From contig NZ_SPMY01000029.1 in the NCBI RefSeq assembly GCF_012939955.1, positions 28,360 through 92,359 on the forward strand: a stretch of DNA of 64,000 nt, written 5' to 3'. The position numbers were made by a program, and so were the translations under genes. Positions 19,837 to 29,750 of the stretch are shown piece by piece. The notes below the pieces were generated by a model. That model made no database searches and was not told where the DNA came from. It saw only the letters and a program-made list of their open reading frames with translations. This DNA is from Candidatus Accumulibacter phosphatis. GTDB taxonomy: Bacteria > Pseudomonadota > Gammaproteobacteria > Burkholderiales > Rhodocyclaceae. Position 1 is the stretch's first letter. Each line of letters opens with the position of its first letter.

Positions 19837-20796
19837 ATGAGCCAATCTGCGACGGCCAAGAAGCATGCGGAATTTCTGCAGTGGATGCCTCACATACTCG
19901 ATGCCTTGCGGGAATTGGGAGGGTCAGCTACACCCAGAGAGGTATGCGACTCCGTGGCCAGGCTTGCAAACGTTCGAGATGAAAAGCGTTTCGCGAGGCT
20001 CGGAAGTGGCAGCCTTCGGTTCCCGAATCAGGTCGCCTGGGGCCGCCAGTATCTTGTTTGGGAGGGACTGCTGCAATCGCCGAAACATGGCATCTGGATG
20101 CTCACGGCTTCCAGCAAGGAACTCCACCTCACTCTTGATCAAGCCCGCGAAATAGTCAGGAAGTGGGTTGCCATTCACGCCAAAAAACCGGTTCAAGCGC
20201 CACAAGCACCGCAATTACCACTGGAAACAACGGTCGATCAGGCCTCTCTGACAAGCCCATCCAACGCCTACGGCGAAGAACTGCTCCTGCAGTTGCAAGC
20301 GCTTTCACCCGAGTCGTTCGAGCAGTTCTGCGCGGACCTCTTGAAACATCTGGGACTGGAACGAGTGAGAGTCACTGGTGGCACCGGTGACAAAGGGATT
20401 GATGGCGAGGGCTATCTTCCGCTGGGGCCAATCGTCACCGCCAAGATTGCCTTTCAATGCAAGCGTTACTCCGGCTCTGTCTCTCCAAGTGCGGTACAGG
20501 CCTTTCAAGGAGCCATTGGTGATGCCGAAAAAGGAATCTTCTTTACCACCGGGTACTTCACGGACAGCGCGCGGGATGCCGCTCGACGCCCCGGCTGCAA
20601 GCCCATCGAATTGATTGACGGGGATCGCCTAATCGAATTGCTGGAACTGCATGAATTCGGGCTGCTTCCGGCGAAAACCTACGAAATCGACTACACCCTG
20701 CTGTCAAACTACGAAAGAGATCCAATGAAGTCAGTCGACGAGTTGCCCAGCAAGATGTCCCCGGGAACGCGTCGCAAGCACGGAGCGCGCGAGTAG
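19837..20796 (+). CDS. mrr: Mrr-type restriction endonuclease
   Basis: A 319-residue type IV restriction enzyme that would cut modified foreign DNA. The N-terminal winged-helix Mrr_N domain covers residues ~10-90 (ILDALRELGGSATPREV, WGRQYLVWEGLL). A linker rich in Pro/Gln leads to the catalytic Mrr_cat domain (~145-290): FEQFCADLLKHLG, GTGDKGIDGEGYL (catalytic D) and AFQCKRYSG (QxK). All PD-(D/E)xK residues are present, so it should be active. It stands 277 bases after DUF2442 and just upstream of HicBA, forming a small defence cluster between putA and livH. ATG 19837 has gggagag upstream. Confidence 0.85.
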   Translation: MSQSATAKKHAEFLQWMPHILDALRELGGSATPREVCDSVARLANVRDEKRFARLGSGSLRFPNQVAWGRQYLVWEGLLQSPKHGIWMLTASSKELHLTLDQAREIVRKWVAIHAKKPVQAPQAPQLPLETTVDQASLTSPSNAYGEELLLQLQALSPESFEQFCADLLKHLGLERVRVTGGTGDKGIDGEGYLPLGPIVTAKIAFQCKRYSGSVSPSAVQAFQGAIGDAEKGIFFTTGYFTDSARDAARRPGCKPIELIDGDRLIELLELHEFGLLPAKTYEIDYTLLSNYERDPMKSVDELPSKMSPGTRRKHGARE

Positions 20797-20817
20797 CGCT
20801 CGAAAGGATGAGGAAGC

Positions 20818-21030
20818 ATGAATCGAACCTACACCGCAGTAATCAAGCAGGATGCCGAGTGGTGGATTGGCTGGATCGAAGAGGTGCCGGGGGTCAACTG
20901 CCAGGAATCTTCACGAGAAGGTCTCTTGCAATCCCTGCGCGAAACCCTGATCGAAGCCATTGACCTCAATCGGGCAGATGCACTTGACGCGGCTGGAACC
21001 CGATTTGAAGAACTGCCAATTGCATTGTGA
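20818..21030 (+). CDS. hicB: HicB-family antitoxin
   Basis: A 70-residue partial-RNaseH-fold antitoxin. Motifs are YTAVIKQDAEWWIGWIEEVP, then GVNCQESSREGLLQSLRETL and a helical end, typical of short HicB proteins without a DNA-binding tail. It should bind and silence HicA. The gene precedes hicA, the reverse of the classic hicA-hicB order. The spacing is short and contains three tandem copies of tgtgaagcggc. The Shine-Dalgarno (aggatgaggaagc) is good. Confidence 0.8.
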   Translation: MNRTYTAVIKQDAEWWIGWIEEVPGVNCQESSREGLLQSLRETLIEAIDLNRADALDAAGTRFEELPIAL

Positions 21031-21052
21031 AGCGGCACTGTGAAGCGGCCCT

Positions 21053-21247
21053 GTGAAGCGGCGCGATTTGCTGGCACATCTCATGGCGCATGGTTGCGCC
21101 TTGCTGCGTGAAGGTGGTAACCATTCCTGGTGGTGCCATTCAAGTACCAACAGGCGAAGCGCCGTTCCAAGACATAACGAAATCAGCAATTACCTGGCGA
21201 TCAAGATTTGCCGTGACCTTGGCATTCCAGAGCCGGGAAGATTCTGA
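21053..21247 (+). CDS. hicA: HicA-family mRNA interferase toxin
   Basis: A 64-residue double-stranded-RNA-binding-like toxin that cleaves mRNA independently of ribosomes. The catalytic histidine lies in REGGNHSWWCHSS, and the family end IKICRDLGIPEP is conserved. It starts with GTG at 21053; two further GTGs in the upstream tandem repeat (21027, 21040) could initiate in other registers. The normal HicA opening 'KRRDLLAHLMAHGC' supports 21053. Confidence 0.8.
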   Translation: MKRRDLLAHLMAHGCALLREGGNHSWWCHSSTNRRSAVPRHNEISNYLAIKICRDLGIPEPGRF

Positions 21248-21331
21248 CGCTGCGCTTGCCGGCGAAGTTTGACGGTCTGACGCAAGCACAATAATCAGCG
21301 CATTTCGCGCCAGCAGCAAAGGAGGAAGGTG

Positions 21332-22245
<914 letters not shown>

Positions 22246-22246
<1 letters not shown>

Positions 22247-23566
22247 TGGCCGCTTTCGTTCTCGCCCCACACAGCCTCTCGCCCGCGACGCGTCTCAAGG
22301 ACGCCGCCGCGGTGGCCTTCATTGCCCTGCTGCTGGGCATTCCGATGATCGGCCTGACCACCGTCGATAGCGGTGGCGCCTTGCAGATCGCCACGCGCTG
22401 GCCGACCCTGTTCATCTTCGTCGGCGTCGCTTTCGCGGGCCGGCTGCTTCTGCGTTACGGCATCGACCAGTTCAAGGCGCACCAACTGACGCGGGAGCGC
22501 TCGACTGCGGCCACGGCCGCGGCAGCGCTGACCGACAGCAGTGGACGCAGCGGCAGCCCGATGCTCACCTGGGTCGCCTGGGCAGCATTAGGCGTGGCGT
22601 TGACCCTGCCGATGTTCTTTGCCGACAACCGCTACGTCGTCGATACCGCGACCACCGTGCTGATCTACGTCATGCTCGGTTGGGGCCTGAACGTCGTCGT
22701 CGGCCTGGCTGGCCTGCTCGATCTTGGTTACGTCGCCTTCTACGCCGTCGGCGCCTACACCTACGCCATCCTCGGAACGCAATTCGGCTGGGGCTTCTGG
22801 GAGGCCCTGCCGGTGGCCGGCGCCATGGCGGCCCTTTTCGGCGTCCTGCTCGGCTGGCCGACGCTGCGCCTGCGTGGCGACTATCTGGCCATCGTCACAC
22901 TCGGCTTCGGCGAGATCATCCGCGTCATCCTGGTGAACTGGACCGAACTCTCCGGTGGCCCGAACGGCATTGCGTCGATTCCGCGGCCGACCTTCTTCGG
23001 TCTCGAACTCAAGCCGCCCGGCGATGATCCGACCTTTGCCTCGTTTTTCGGTATCGAGTATTCGCCAATCCAGCGCCTGATCTTTCTCTACTACCTGATC
23101 CTGGCGCTGGCGCTGCTCACCAACCTCTTCGTCTCGCGCATGCGCAAGCTGCCGATCGGGCGCGCCTGGGAAGCGATCCGCGAAGACGAGATCGCCTGCA
23201 AGGCAATGGGCATCAACGCCCGCAACGTCAAGCTCTCGGCCTTTGCCATCGGGGCCATGCTCGGCGGTTTTGCCGGCGTTTTTTTTCGCGGCCCGGATGG
23301 GCTTCATCTCGCCGGAATCCTTCACTTTCAGCGAGTCGGCGATCATCCTGGCGATCGTCGTTCTCGGCGGCATGGGCAGCCAGCTGGGCGTCGTGCTGGC
23401 CTCGCTGGTGCTGGTACTGCTGCCCGAGTTGGGACGCGATTTCGCCGAGTACCGGATGCTGCTCTTCGGCGCGGCGATGGTCCTGATCATGGTCTGGAAG
23501 CCGGGCGGCATCCTGTCGCACCGCGAACCGACGCTGCGTTACACCGCCGACGGAGAAGGCAAATGA
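22246..23566 (+). CDS. livM: Branched-chain amino acid ABC transporter permease LivM (one frameshift)
   Basis: Second permease subunit, ~440 residues with ten or so membrane segments and a longer N-terminus than LivH. Signatures: [38 protein letters not shown] and [15 protein letters not shown]. The T8 run at 23279-23286 has one base too many. Removing it joins GGFAGVFF to [17 protein letters not shown] and gives the normal end ([15 protein letters not shown] ... TADGEGK). Without correction the frame runs into livG and mimics a 718-residue fusion. It overlaps livH and livG by ATGA. Confidence 0.88.
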
Positions 23567-24402
23567 GCGCCACCACCACTCCGCTCCTCAGCGTCGAGCG
23601 CCTGACCATGCGCTTCGGCGGTCTGCTGGCCATCGACGACATGTCGCTGGACGTTGCCGCGCGCCAGATCACCGGCGTCATCGGGCCGAACGGCGCCGGC
23701 AAGACAACTTTCTTCAACTGCCTGACCGGCTTCTACAAGCCGACCGAAGGCAGTGTCCGCCTGAACCATCCCAAGCGCGGTCTGCTGCGCCTCGAAACGC
23801 TGCCCAGCCACCAGGTGGCGCACAAGGCGCAGGTGGTGCGCACTTTTCAGAACATCCGCCTGTTTCCGAAGATGACCGTCCTCGAAAACCTGATGGTGGC
23901 CCAGCACAATGCGCTGCAGCATGCCTCGGTTTTCTCGCTGGCCGGACTCTTCGGCCTCGCCGGCTACCGGCGTGCCGAGGCGGCGGCGATGGACAAGGCC
24001 ATCGGCTGGCTGAAGCGGCTGGATCTGATCGACAAGGCCAATACCGCGGCCGGCGACCTGCCCTACGGCATGCAGCGGCGCATCGAGATCGCCCGCGCTC
24101 TCTGTGTCGACCCGCTGTTGCTGTGCCTCGACGAGCCGGCGGCCGGCCTCAATCCGCGCGAATCGGCCGAACTCAACGAACTGCTCAAGCACCTGGCAGC
24201 TGACGAAGGCATCGCCATCCTGCTCATCGAGCACGACATGAGTGTGGTGATGAACGTCTCCGATCATATCTGCGTGCTCAACTACGGGCGCAAGATCGCC
24301 GAAGGCACGCCGGCACACATCCAGCAGGACGCGAACGTCATCAAGGCCTATCTGGGCGAGGACGATGCCGACGAACAACTGCACGCGGAGGCCAGCTCAT
24401 GA
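23563..24402 (+). CDS. livG: Branched-chain amino acid ABC transporter ATPase LivG
   Basis: Cytoplasmic ATPase, 279 aa. Walker A is [13 protein letters not shown]-loop is [14 protein letters not shown], the signature is the LivG-type [15 protein letters not shown], Walker B is [14 protein letters not shown], and the H-loop is [11 protein letters not shown]. These match LivG rather than LivF (long insert after the Q-loop with the [12 protein letters not shown] region). ATG 23563 overlaps the livM stop. Confidence 0.92.
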   Translation: MSATTTPLLSVERLTMRFGGLLAIDDMSLDVAARQITGVIGPNGAGKTTFFNCLTGFYKPTEGSVRLNHPKRGLLRLETLPSHQVAHKAQVVRTFQNIRLFPKMTVLENLMVAQHNALQHASVFSLAGLFGLAGYRRAEAAAMDKAIGWLKRLDLIDKANTAAGDLPYGMQRRIEIARALCVDPLLLCLDEPAAGLNPRESAELNELLKHLAADEGIAILLIEHDMSVVMNVSDHICVLNYGRKIAEGTPAHIQQDANVIKAYLGEDDADEQLHAEASS

Positions 24403-25127
24403 TGCTGCAACTGTCGGGTGTCCATGCCCACTATGGAAGCATCCACGCCCTGCACGGTGTCGATGTGGCGGTGCAGGTCGGCGAGGTGGTGACCCTGATC
24501 GGCGCCAACGGCGCCGGCAAATCGACGCTGATGATGTCCATCTTCGGCCAGCCGCGCGCCTCGGCCGGGCGCATCGTCTTCGATGGTGAAGACATCACCG
24601 CCCTGCCGACCCATGACATCGCCCGCCGCGGCATCGCCCTGGTTCCCGAAGGGCGGCGCATCTTCCCGCGCATGACGGTCCTCGAAAACCTGCAAATGGG
24701 CGCCGTTCTCGGCGAAGAGAGCAACTTTGCGGTCGACCTGAAGCGCATGTACACCCTTTTTCCGATTCTCGAAGAGCGTTGCACGCAGAGTGCCGGCACG
24801 CTATCGGGTGGCGAACAGCAGATGCTGGCCATCGCCCGCGCGCTGATGAGCCGGCCGCAACTGCTGCTCCTCGACGAGCCTTCGCTGGGCCTGGCGCCGC
24901 TGTATATCAAGAAGATTTTCCAGATCATTCGCGAGCTCAACCGTGAGCACGGCATGACCATCCTGCTCGTCGAGCAGAACGCGCACCACGCCCTGCGCGT
25001 GGCGCATCGTGGCTACGTCCTGCAGCACGGCCAGATCATTCTCTCCGGCACGGGGAGCGAACTGCTGGCCAGTCCGGAAGTGCGCGCCGCCTATCTCGAG
25101 GGCGCCCAGACGGAGACCGCTGCCTAG
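24399..25127 (+). CDS. livF: Branched-chain amino acid ABC transporter ATPase LivF
   Basis: Cytoplasmic ATPase, 242 aa, partner of LivG. Walker A is [14 protein letters not shown], then [20 protein letters not shown] (LivF hallmark), signature [15 protein letters not shown], Walker [14 protein letters not shown] and H-loop [14 protein letters not shown]. It overlaps livG by ATGA and is the last transporter gene of the operon. Confidence 0.93.
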   Translation: MMLQLSGVHAHYGSIHALHGVDVAVQVGEVVTLIGANGAGKSTLMMSIFGQPRASAGRIVFDGEDITALPTHDIARRGIALVPEGRRIFPRMTVLENLQMGAVLGEESNFAVDLKRMYTLFPILEERCTQSAGTLSGGEQQMLAIARALMSRPQLLLLDEPSLGLAPLYIKKIFQIIRELNREHGMTILLVEQNAHHALRVAHRGYVLQHGQIILSGTGSELLASPEVRAAYLEGAQTETAA

Positions 25128-25148
25128 CCGAGCGCTGGCAGCGAAGGC

Positions 25149-26063
25149 GTGGAAAAAAGTGCGGAGGAGAGCGCGGCGCTGCCGCGCTGGCTGCCCTTCG
25201 TGGTCCTCGGCATCGGGCTGCTGGCGATTTCCTTTGGCGCCATTCTCGCGCGCCTGGCGCAAGGCCACGGCCTGCCGTCCCTGACCATCGCCACCCTGCG
25301 CCTGGGGCTGGCGGCGCTGATCATCACCCCGATTGCCCTCTGGCAATCGGGCCATGTGCTACGCGCGCTGAGCCTGCGCCAGGCCCTGCTGACCTGCGGC
25401 GCCGGTTTCTTCCTGGCGCTGCACTTCGCCACCTGGATCACCTCGCTCGAATACACCTCGGTAGCCAGCAGCACGGCGCTGGTGACCACCAATCTGCTCT
25501 GGGTTGGCATCGCTTCGTTTTTTCTCTTCGGGGAAAAGCCGGGCGCCGTGATGGCCCTGGGCATCGTCATCTCGCTTTCCGGCAGCATGCTGATCTTCTG
25601 GAGCGATAGCCAGAGCAGCGTGGCCGGCAGTGACCCGCTGCTCGGCAACTTCCTGGCCATCGTCGGCAGTTGGTGTTTTTCCGCCTACCTGCTGATCGGG
25701 CGGCGCCTGCGCGCCAATCTGCCGCTACCGGCCTACGTCTGGCTGGCCTATGGCAGCGCCTCGCTGTTTCTGCTCTTCGCCTGCCAGTTGAGCGGCACGC
25801 CGCTCACCGGCTATTCCGGCGCCGCCTACCTGATTGCTCTGGGAATGGCGCTCGGCCCGCAGTTGCTCGGGCACACTTCGTACAACTGGTCGCTGAAACA
25901 CGTCTCCGCGACTTTCATCGCCGTGGTGACGCTCGGCGAACCGGTCGGCAGCGCAGCGCTGGCCTGGATATTCTTCGCAGAGTCGTTCGCGCTGTTGCAG
26001 GGGATTGGTTTTGCGCTGCTGCTCTTCGGGATTTACCTGGCGGCGCGTGGCGAAGGTCGTTGA
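25149..26063 (+). CDS. EamA/DMT-family permease
   Basis: A 304-residue inner-membrane protein with ten hydrophobic helices in two EamA repeats (ISFGAILARLAQG..., then GNFLAIVGSWCFSAYLL...). The conserved second-repeat end TLGEPVGSAALAWIFFAE is clear. DMT permeases export metabolites or amino acids; the substrate is unknown. GTG 25149 starts 21 bases after livF, so it may be co-transcribed and act on amino acids too. Confidence 0.85.
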   Translation: MEKSAEESAALPRWLPFVVLGIGLLAISFGAILARLAQGHGLPSLTIATLRLGLAALIITPIALWQSGHVLRALSLRQALLTCGAGFFLALHFATWITSLEYTSVASSTALVTTNLLWVGIASFFLFGEKPGAVMALGIVISLSGSMLIFWSDSQSSVAGSDPLLGNFLAIVGSWCFSAYLLIGRRLRANLPLPAYVWLAYGSASLFLLFACQLSGTPLTGYSGAAYLIALGMALGPQLLGHTSYNWSLKHVSATFIAVVTLGEPVGSAALAWIFFAESFALLQGIGFALLLFGIYLAARGEGR

Positions 26064-26069
26064 GCCAAG

Positions 26070-26135
26070 GTCACGCGGGTTCGAAAACGCAGTCACTCGA
26101 CGCAACACGGAAGACGAGCGAAAAGAAAAGCAAGG
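26070..26135 (+). repeat. Family D repeat, partial copy
   Basis: Sequence gcaacacggaagacgagcga followed by aaagaaaagcaaggcg resembles the right arm of the 131-bp palindrome at 55066-55196 (gtaacacagaagacgggcga ...). Only one arm is kept. It fills the short gap between convergent genes. Confidence 0.45.
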
Positions 26136-26141
26136 CGTCCC

Positions 26142-26732
26142 TCAGGCGATCTCGCAGGCTTCCTCGAAACTCAAGCGTGGCCCGCGCGGGTGCAGCGCCG
26201 CGGGATCGCCGACGCCAAGATTGCACAGAAAATTGGCCTGGTAACGGCCGTCCGGGAAGAACGCGGCGTTGAGCTTGCCAGCATCGAAGCCGGACATCGG
26301 CCCGCAATCCAGACCCAGAGCACGCGCGGCGAGAATCAGGTAAGCGCCTTGCAAGGTGCCGTTGCGTGCGGCGGTGCTGGCAGCCAGTTCTGCGTTGCCG
26401 GCAAACATCGGCCGGGCGTCGTAGGCCGGAAACATCGTCGGCAGATGCTCGTAGAAGCGGCTGTCGGTGGCAACGATTACGGTTGCCGGGGCAGCCAGCG
26501 TCTTGTCCAGGTTGCCGGGCGACAGCGCTGGCGCCAAGCGTGCCTTGCCCTCGGCGCTGGTCACGAAGAGCAGCCGCGCGGGCTGGCAATTCATGGACGT
26601 CGGACCCCACTTCATCAAGCTGTACAGGTGACGCAGAGTCGCCTCGGGAAGGGGCTCGGGGGCGAAAGCGTTGTGGGTTCGCGCTTCGCAGAATAGTTGG
26701 GCGAGTGCTGCGCTGTTCAGGCTTCTGGTCAT
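26142..26732 (-). CDS. RutE/HadB-like nitroreductase family protein (probable malonic semialdehyde reductase)
   Basis: A 196-residue FMN-dependent reductase. Features: [39 protein letters not shown] (the RutE-type PTSxNxQP flavin site), [20 protein letters not shown] and [20 protein letters not shown]. In the Rut pathway such enzymes reduce 3-oxopropionate, but no other rut genes are here, so the substrate is open. ATG 26732 is preferred because GGAGGAGAG precedes it; an upstream in-frame ATG adds 13 residues without support. Confidence 0.8.
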   Translation of the reverse strand: MTRSLNSAALAQLFCEARTHNAFAPEPLPEATLRHLYSLMKWGPTSMNCQPARLLFVTSAEGKARLAPALSPGNLDKTLAAPATVIVATDSRFYEHLPTMFPAYDARPMFAGNAELAASTAARNGTLQGAYLILAARALGLDCGPMSGFDAGKLNAAFFPDGRYQANFLCNLGVGDPAALHPRGPRLSFEEACEIA

Positions 26733-26877
26733 GTGCTCTCTCCTCCGGAGGTTTGGGTGGGTGCTGAGCAAGCGGCTGTGGATGCCCGCTGCAGCGCTTC
26801 GCCGCTTTGGCTTCTTGCGTCCGTTGCGGCTATTTCGGCCGCTTCGTCCGTTTCGTCCGTTTCGTCTTTCTCGTTAT

Positions 26878-27080
26878 TAATGTGAAAGTCGCGCAAGCGA
26901 CTCACGAAACTCCCTTCTCCCCTTGCGGGAGAAGGGGCAGGGGTGAGGCGGGGAATTCAGGGAGCATGCTCCCTGCCCGGCGAACGATTCCGGCGTGCAA
27001 GCCGGAATGCGCACGGCAAGTGAGAAGGAAACGGTCATGACTTTCATGATTTGGGGTGTCTCCACGTGTCATGACCGTTA
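26878..27080 (+). repeat. Dispersed multi-hairpin repeat, family A, copy 3 (expanded)
   Basis: Same ends as the other copies (TAATGTGAAAGTCGCG ... GTCATGACCGTTA) but ~80 bases longer. The extra part carries two more perfect hairpins: GGGAGCATGCTCCC and ATTCCGGC-gtgcaa-GCCGGAAT. Its last three bases (TTA) supply the stop codon of the CDGSH gene on the minus strand. The copy separates two minus-strand genes. Confidence 0.85.
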
Positions 27081-27323
27081 AAGCTTCTTGTGGCTGCCGT
27101 CGCACAGCGGCTTGTTGGCGCTGTGCTTGCAACCGCAAAAGTAGAGCTTCGCGGCCGCTTCCGCTTTGTACTCCAGCGGCAAGAAGGGGCCAGCTTTGTG
27201 GCTACCGTCGCAGAAAGGCTGCTTCTTGCTGTTACCGCAAGCGCACCACCAGTAGGTCTTGCCAGCTTCGACATCAACCGCGTACGGCGCTTGTTGGGCA
27301 ACGGTGGGCTTGTTCTCGCTCAT
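27078..27323 (-). CDS. Dual CDGSH iron-sulfur domain protein
   Basis: An 81-residue protein with two [2Fe-2S]-binding CDGSH motifs in tandem: CACGNSKKQPFCDGSH and CGCKHSANKPLCDGSH, each with the 3Cys-1His ligand set. Such small proteins (mitoNEET/MiNT relatives) are implicated in redox or Fe-S handling; no membrane anchor is present. ATG 27323 has GGAGA upstream. The stop codon is formed by the edge of the family-A repeat. It may be the last gene of the YceI/b561 cluster. Confidence 0.9.
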   Translation of the reverse strand: MSENKPTVAQQAPYAVDVEAGKTYWWCACGNSKKQPFCDGSHKAGPFLPLEYKAEAAAKLYFCGCKHSANKPLCDGSHKKL

Positions 27324-27353
27324 GGCAGTCTCCAGTTTCTTGTTGTTGCTCGC

Positions 27354-27389
27354 CAAAACGGCAAGCCGGGGCGGGGCCCGAGGGCCCCG
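27354..27389 (-). terminator. Candidate terminator between YceI and CDGSH genes
   Basis: On the minus strand, ~13 bases after the YceI stop, a CGGGGCCC-ga-GGGCCCCG stem is followed by a small CGGC-tt-GCCG stem and TTTT. It would terminate or attenuate the YceI transcript before the CDGSH gene. Confidence 0.45.
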
Positions 27390-27402
27390 TGTGAAGGCCA
27401 GT

Positions 27403-27990
27403 CTACTGCTTCAGGGCTTCGACGGCGATGCTTAGTGTCACCTCGTCGCTCACGTAAGGCGCGTTCTTGCCGGCGTTGAAGTCGGAACGTTTGATCTGGG
27501 CGACGGCATTGGCGCCGATGGCGTCCTTCTTGAGCATCGGGTGCGGCATGGCGTGAAACGAGGTGACGGTCAGGGTCACCGGCTTGGTCACCCCCTTGAT
27601 GGTCAGCAGACCTTCGACGGACACCGGCTTGTCGTCTTCAAATTTCACGGCCGTCGACTGGTAGGTGATGGTCGGATAATTCGCGGTATCGAAATAGTCC
27701 TCGCCCTGGATATGCTCGTCGAACAATGGGTAACCGGTATCCACCGACCTGGCGTCAATGCTGATGTCCACCGCGCCGGTCTTGGCCGCACGGTCGACAA
27801 CGATGGTCCCGGACGTCTTGTTGAAGCGCTGGATCTGCTTCGAGTAACCAAGATGGTTGTATTCGAAACGCGGATAGGTGTGGTTCGGATCGACGACAAA
27901 TGTTTCGCCTGCAGCGAATACCGGCGCTGCGAAAAGACCGCTGAGGGCGACAATGGCAAAAACTTTGCGCGGGGCAACTTGCCTCTTCAT
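27403..27990 (-). CDS. YceI family periplasmic protein (1)
   Basis: A 195-residue lipocalin-like YceI protein that binds polyisoprenoid/quinone-type lipids. It has a signal peptide (KVFAIVALSGLFAAPVFA) and then AGETFVVDPNHTYPRFEYNH, the usual YceI opening. GTIVVDRAAKTGAVDISIDA and the LTIKGVTKPVTLTV hallmark follow. Start ATG 27990 has AAGGAG nine bases upstream. It lies 76 bases after the second YceI gene and downstream of cytochrome b561, an arrangement common in beta-proteobacteria and thought to serve quinone-linked redox balance. Confidence 0.9.
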   Translation of the reverse strand: MKRQVAPRKVFAIVALSGLFAAPVFAAGETFVVDPNHTYPRFEYNHLGYSKQIQRFNKTSGTIVVDRAAKTGAVDISIDARSVDTGYPLFDEHIQGEDYFDTANYPTITYQSTAVKFEDDKPVSVEGLLTIKGVTKPVTLTVTSFHAMPHPMLKKDAIGANAVAQIKRSDFNAGKNAPYVSDEVTLSIAVEALKQ

Positions 27991-28066
27991 GCGACATCTC
28001 CTTGAGATGGGAACGATGGTTAATGGATATTCTGCAGACGGATCCGAACTGCTCGCCGGCAACGGC

Positions 28067-28648
28067 TTACTTGCCGGCTGCTGCGGGTGCAGCGACGATG
28101 TGAAACTTGATTTGCACTTCGTTGGCGACGGCGCTGACATCGGACCAGATGCCGTCACCAACACCGAAATCGAGGCGCTTGAGGATGAAAGCGCCGGCGA
28201 AGATAGCATTGCCATCCTCCTCCCGGAAGCTGAAAGGTGCGCTGACATCCTGCGTCTTGTCCTTGATGCTCAGCTTGCCAACGAGTTCGAACTTGTCGCC
28301 GCCGAGCGGACGAATCGCCGTCGCAACGAAAGTGGCGGTGGGGAACAGTTTGACGTTGAACCACGGCTTGCCGACCACCTCGCCGTCGGCCTCCGCCGAG
28401 CCGGCATCGACACTGGCCAGGTCGAGCTCGAGCCTGGCAGTCGCTGCCGCCGGCTTGGCCGGATCAAAAGCCAGCGTCGCGGAGAACTTCTTGAAGCGGC
28501 CGTCGACCGCCACCCCCATTTGTTTGGAAACGAACTGCAGCGTGCTCTTGTCGGCCTGGAACTGCGAAAACTCGACCGCCTGCGTGGCGCCACTGGCGAC
28601 CAGCAGCGCGGCCAGCAGCGCGACCGGGATTGGGCGAAGGATGTTCAT
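28067..28648 (-). CDS. YceI family periplasmic protein (2)
   Basis: A 193-residue YceI homologue with signal peptide (PVALLAALLVASGATQA). VEFSQFQADKSTLQFVSKQM opens the domain; LELDLASVDAGSAEADGEV and KLSIKDKTQDVSAPFSF follow. It differs considerably from the first YceI protein, so the pair is not a recent duplicate. It sits between cytochrome b561 and YceI-1 on the same strand. Confidence 0.9.
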   Translation of the reverse strand: MNILRPIPVALLAALLVASGATQAVEFSQFQADKSTLQFVSKQMGVAVDGRFKKFSATLAFDPAKPAAATARLELDLASVDAGSAEADGEVVGKPWFNVKLFPTATFVATAIRPLGGDKFELVGKLSIKDKTQDVSAPFSFREEDGNAIFAGAFILKRLDFGVGDGIWSDVSAVANEVQIKFHIVAAPAAAGK

Positions 28649-28693
28649 GTATTCTCCATGGGTGCGTCGAACGCGGGAAGGTTTCTCTACGGG

Positions 28694-29299
28694 TCAGCGG
28701 CTTTGCGCCTGCGATTGCGTGCGGGTCTGGGTCTGGGGGGACTCCTGCCGGCACTTGCGCAAAGGCAGCATGCGCGACAGGATGTCGTCGCGGTCGATGA
28801 GATGATGCTTCAGCGCAGCGCCCACATGCGCGACCACCAGCGCCGCCAGACTGAGGTTGAGAATCTTGTGCACCGTCTGCAGCAACTCGCCGAGTTCCTT
28901 GTCCTTGCCGAGGACATCCGGCAGCGGCAGGACGCCAAAATACACGGTCTGGAAACCTTTGGCAGAGCTCATCAGCCAGCCGCTCAGTGGGACCGCGACC
29001 ATCAACACGTAGAGTAAATGGTGCATGCCGTGCGACGCGGTCTTCTGCCAGCCCGGCATCGCCGCCGGCAAGGGCGGCGGCCGGTGGCCGGCTCGCCACA
29101 GCAGGCGCAGCAGGACCAGCATGAAAGCGGTCACGCCGGCCCACTTGTGCCACGAATAGAGCTTGAGCTTGTCGGGTGAGAGCGGCAGTTCGTGCATGTA
29201 GATGCCGAGGCTGAACAGGCTGATCAGGAGGATGGCCATCAGCCAGTGCAGGGCCATGGCAGCATGCGAATAGCGGCTGTCGGTCATCGTGTTGGGCAT
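28694..29299 (-). CDS. Cytochrome b561
   Basis: A ~201-residue di-haem b-type cytochrome of the inner membrane, moving electrons from quinol toward periplasmic acceptors. Four hydrophobic helices carry the haem-ligand histidines: AMALHWLMAILL, LYSWHKWAGV, ASHGMHHLLYVLM and QTVHKILNLSLAALVVAHVG. ATG 29299 is favoured (AGAAGG eight bases upstream); GTG 29308 is also possible. The C-terminus is Gln/Thr/Arg-rich (QTQTRTQSQAQSR). It heads the b561-YceI-YceI cluster. Confidence 0.9.
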   Translation of the reverse strand: MPNTMTDSRYSHAAMALHWLMAILLISLFSLGIYMHELPLSPDKLKLYSWHKWAGVTAFMLVLLRLLWRAGHRPPPLPAAMPGWQKTASHGMHHLLYVLMVAVPLSGWLMSSAKGFQTVYFGVLPLPDVLGKDKELGELLQTVHKILNLSLAALVVAHVGAALKHHLIDRDDILSRMLPLRKCRQESPQTQTRTQSQAQSR

Positions 29300-29750
29300 C
29301 GTCGTCACCTTCTTTCCGGTTTGTTGGCAGCTCTTGCCGCGCCAGGGGTCGACAGTTGAGGGTCGAAAACTGAAAACGCGCCTTGTCCTGTGATCCCGTC
29401 TTGTCGCCTCGCGTCTCCGACTTCAATGCGTAGCGAAGAGTTCCTGCGCCAGGCAGGCCAGCGGACGCGGCGGATGGTCGACGAGAGCAGCAAAATCCGT
29501 GCTCAAGCGTGCGCACTTGTCGGCGGCCACCGCCGAGTACAGGTGCCAGGTACCGCAGCGGGTGCGGAAGCTCATCGACTACCTCGCTGCGCGCATCGGC
29601 GAGCAAGCGTACTGGGAAGCCCTCAGGCAGCAAGGACCCGCAGCGGCCGTTGCAGACTGTACATGCGTTATGCGATTATCTGCTGGCCAACCACTGCCGC
29701 ATCCGCAAGGCAAGCGAGACAACTTAAAACAAACAACTGGAGGATGTGAA
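29300..29750. other. Intergenic region with a possible decayed regulator remnant
   Basis: About 450 bases between divergent genes. In one plus frame, near 29545-29625, the sequence reads QVPQRVRKLIDYLAARIGE, which resembles the C-terminal end of LysR-type regulators (RVRxLxDFLAxR). No upstream portion in frame is convincing, so at most this is a fragment. Promoters for the b561 operon and SGNH gene must also be here, but I cannot place them. Confidence 0.3.

Noticed and set aside
29545..29625. LysR-type regulator gene
   Set aside because: Only a ~20-residue C-terminal-like match is visible; no helix-turn-helix or open frame upstream.
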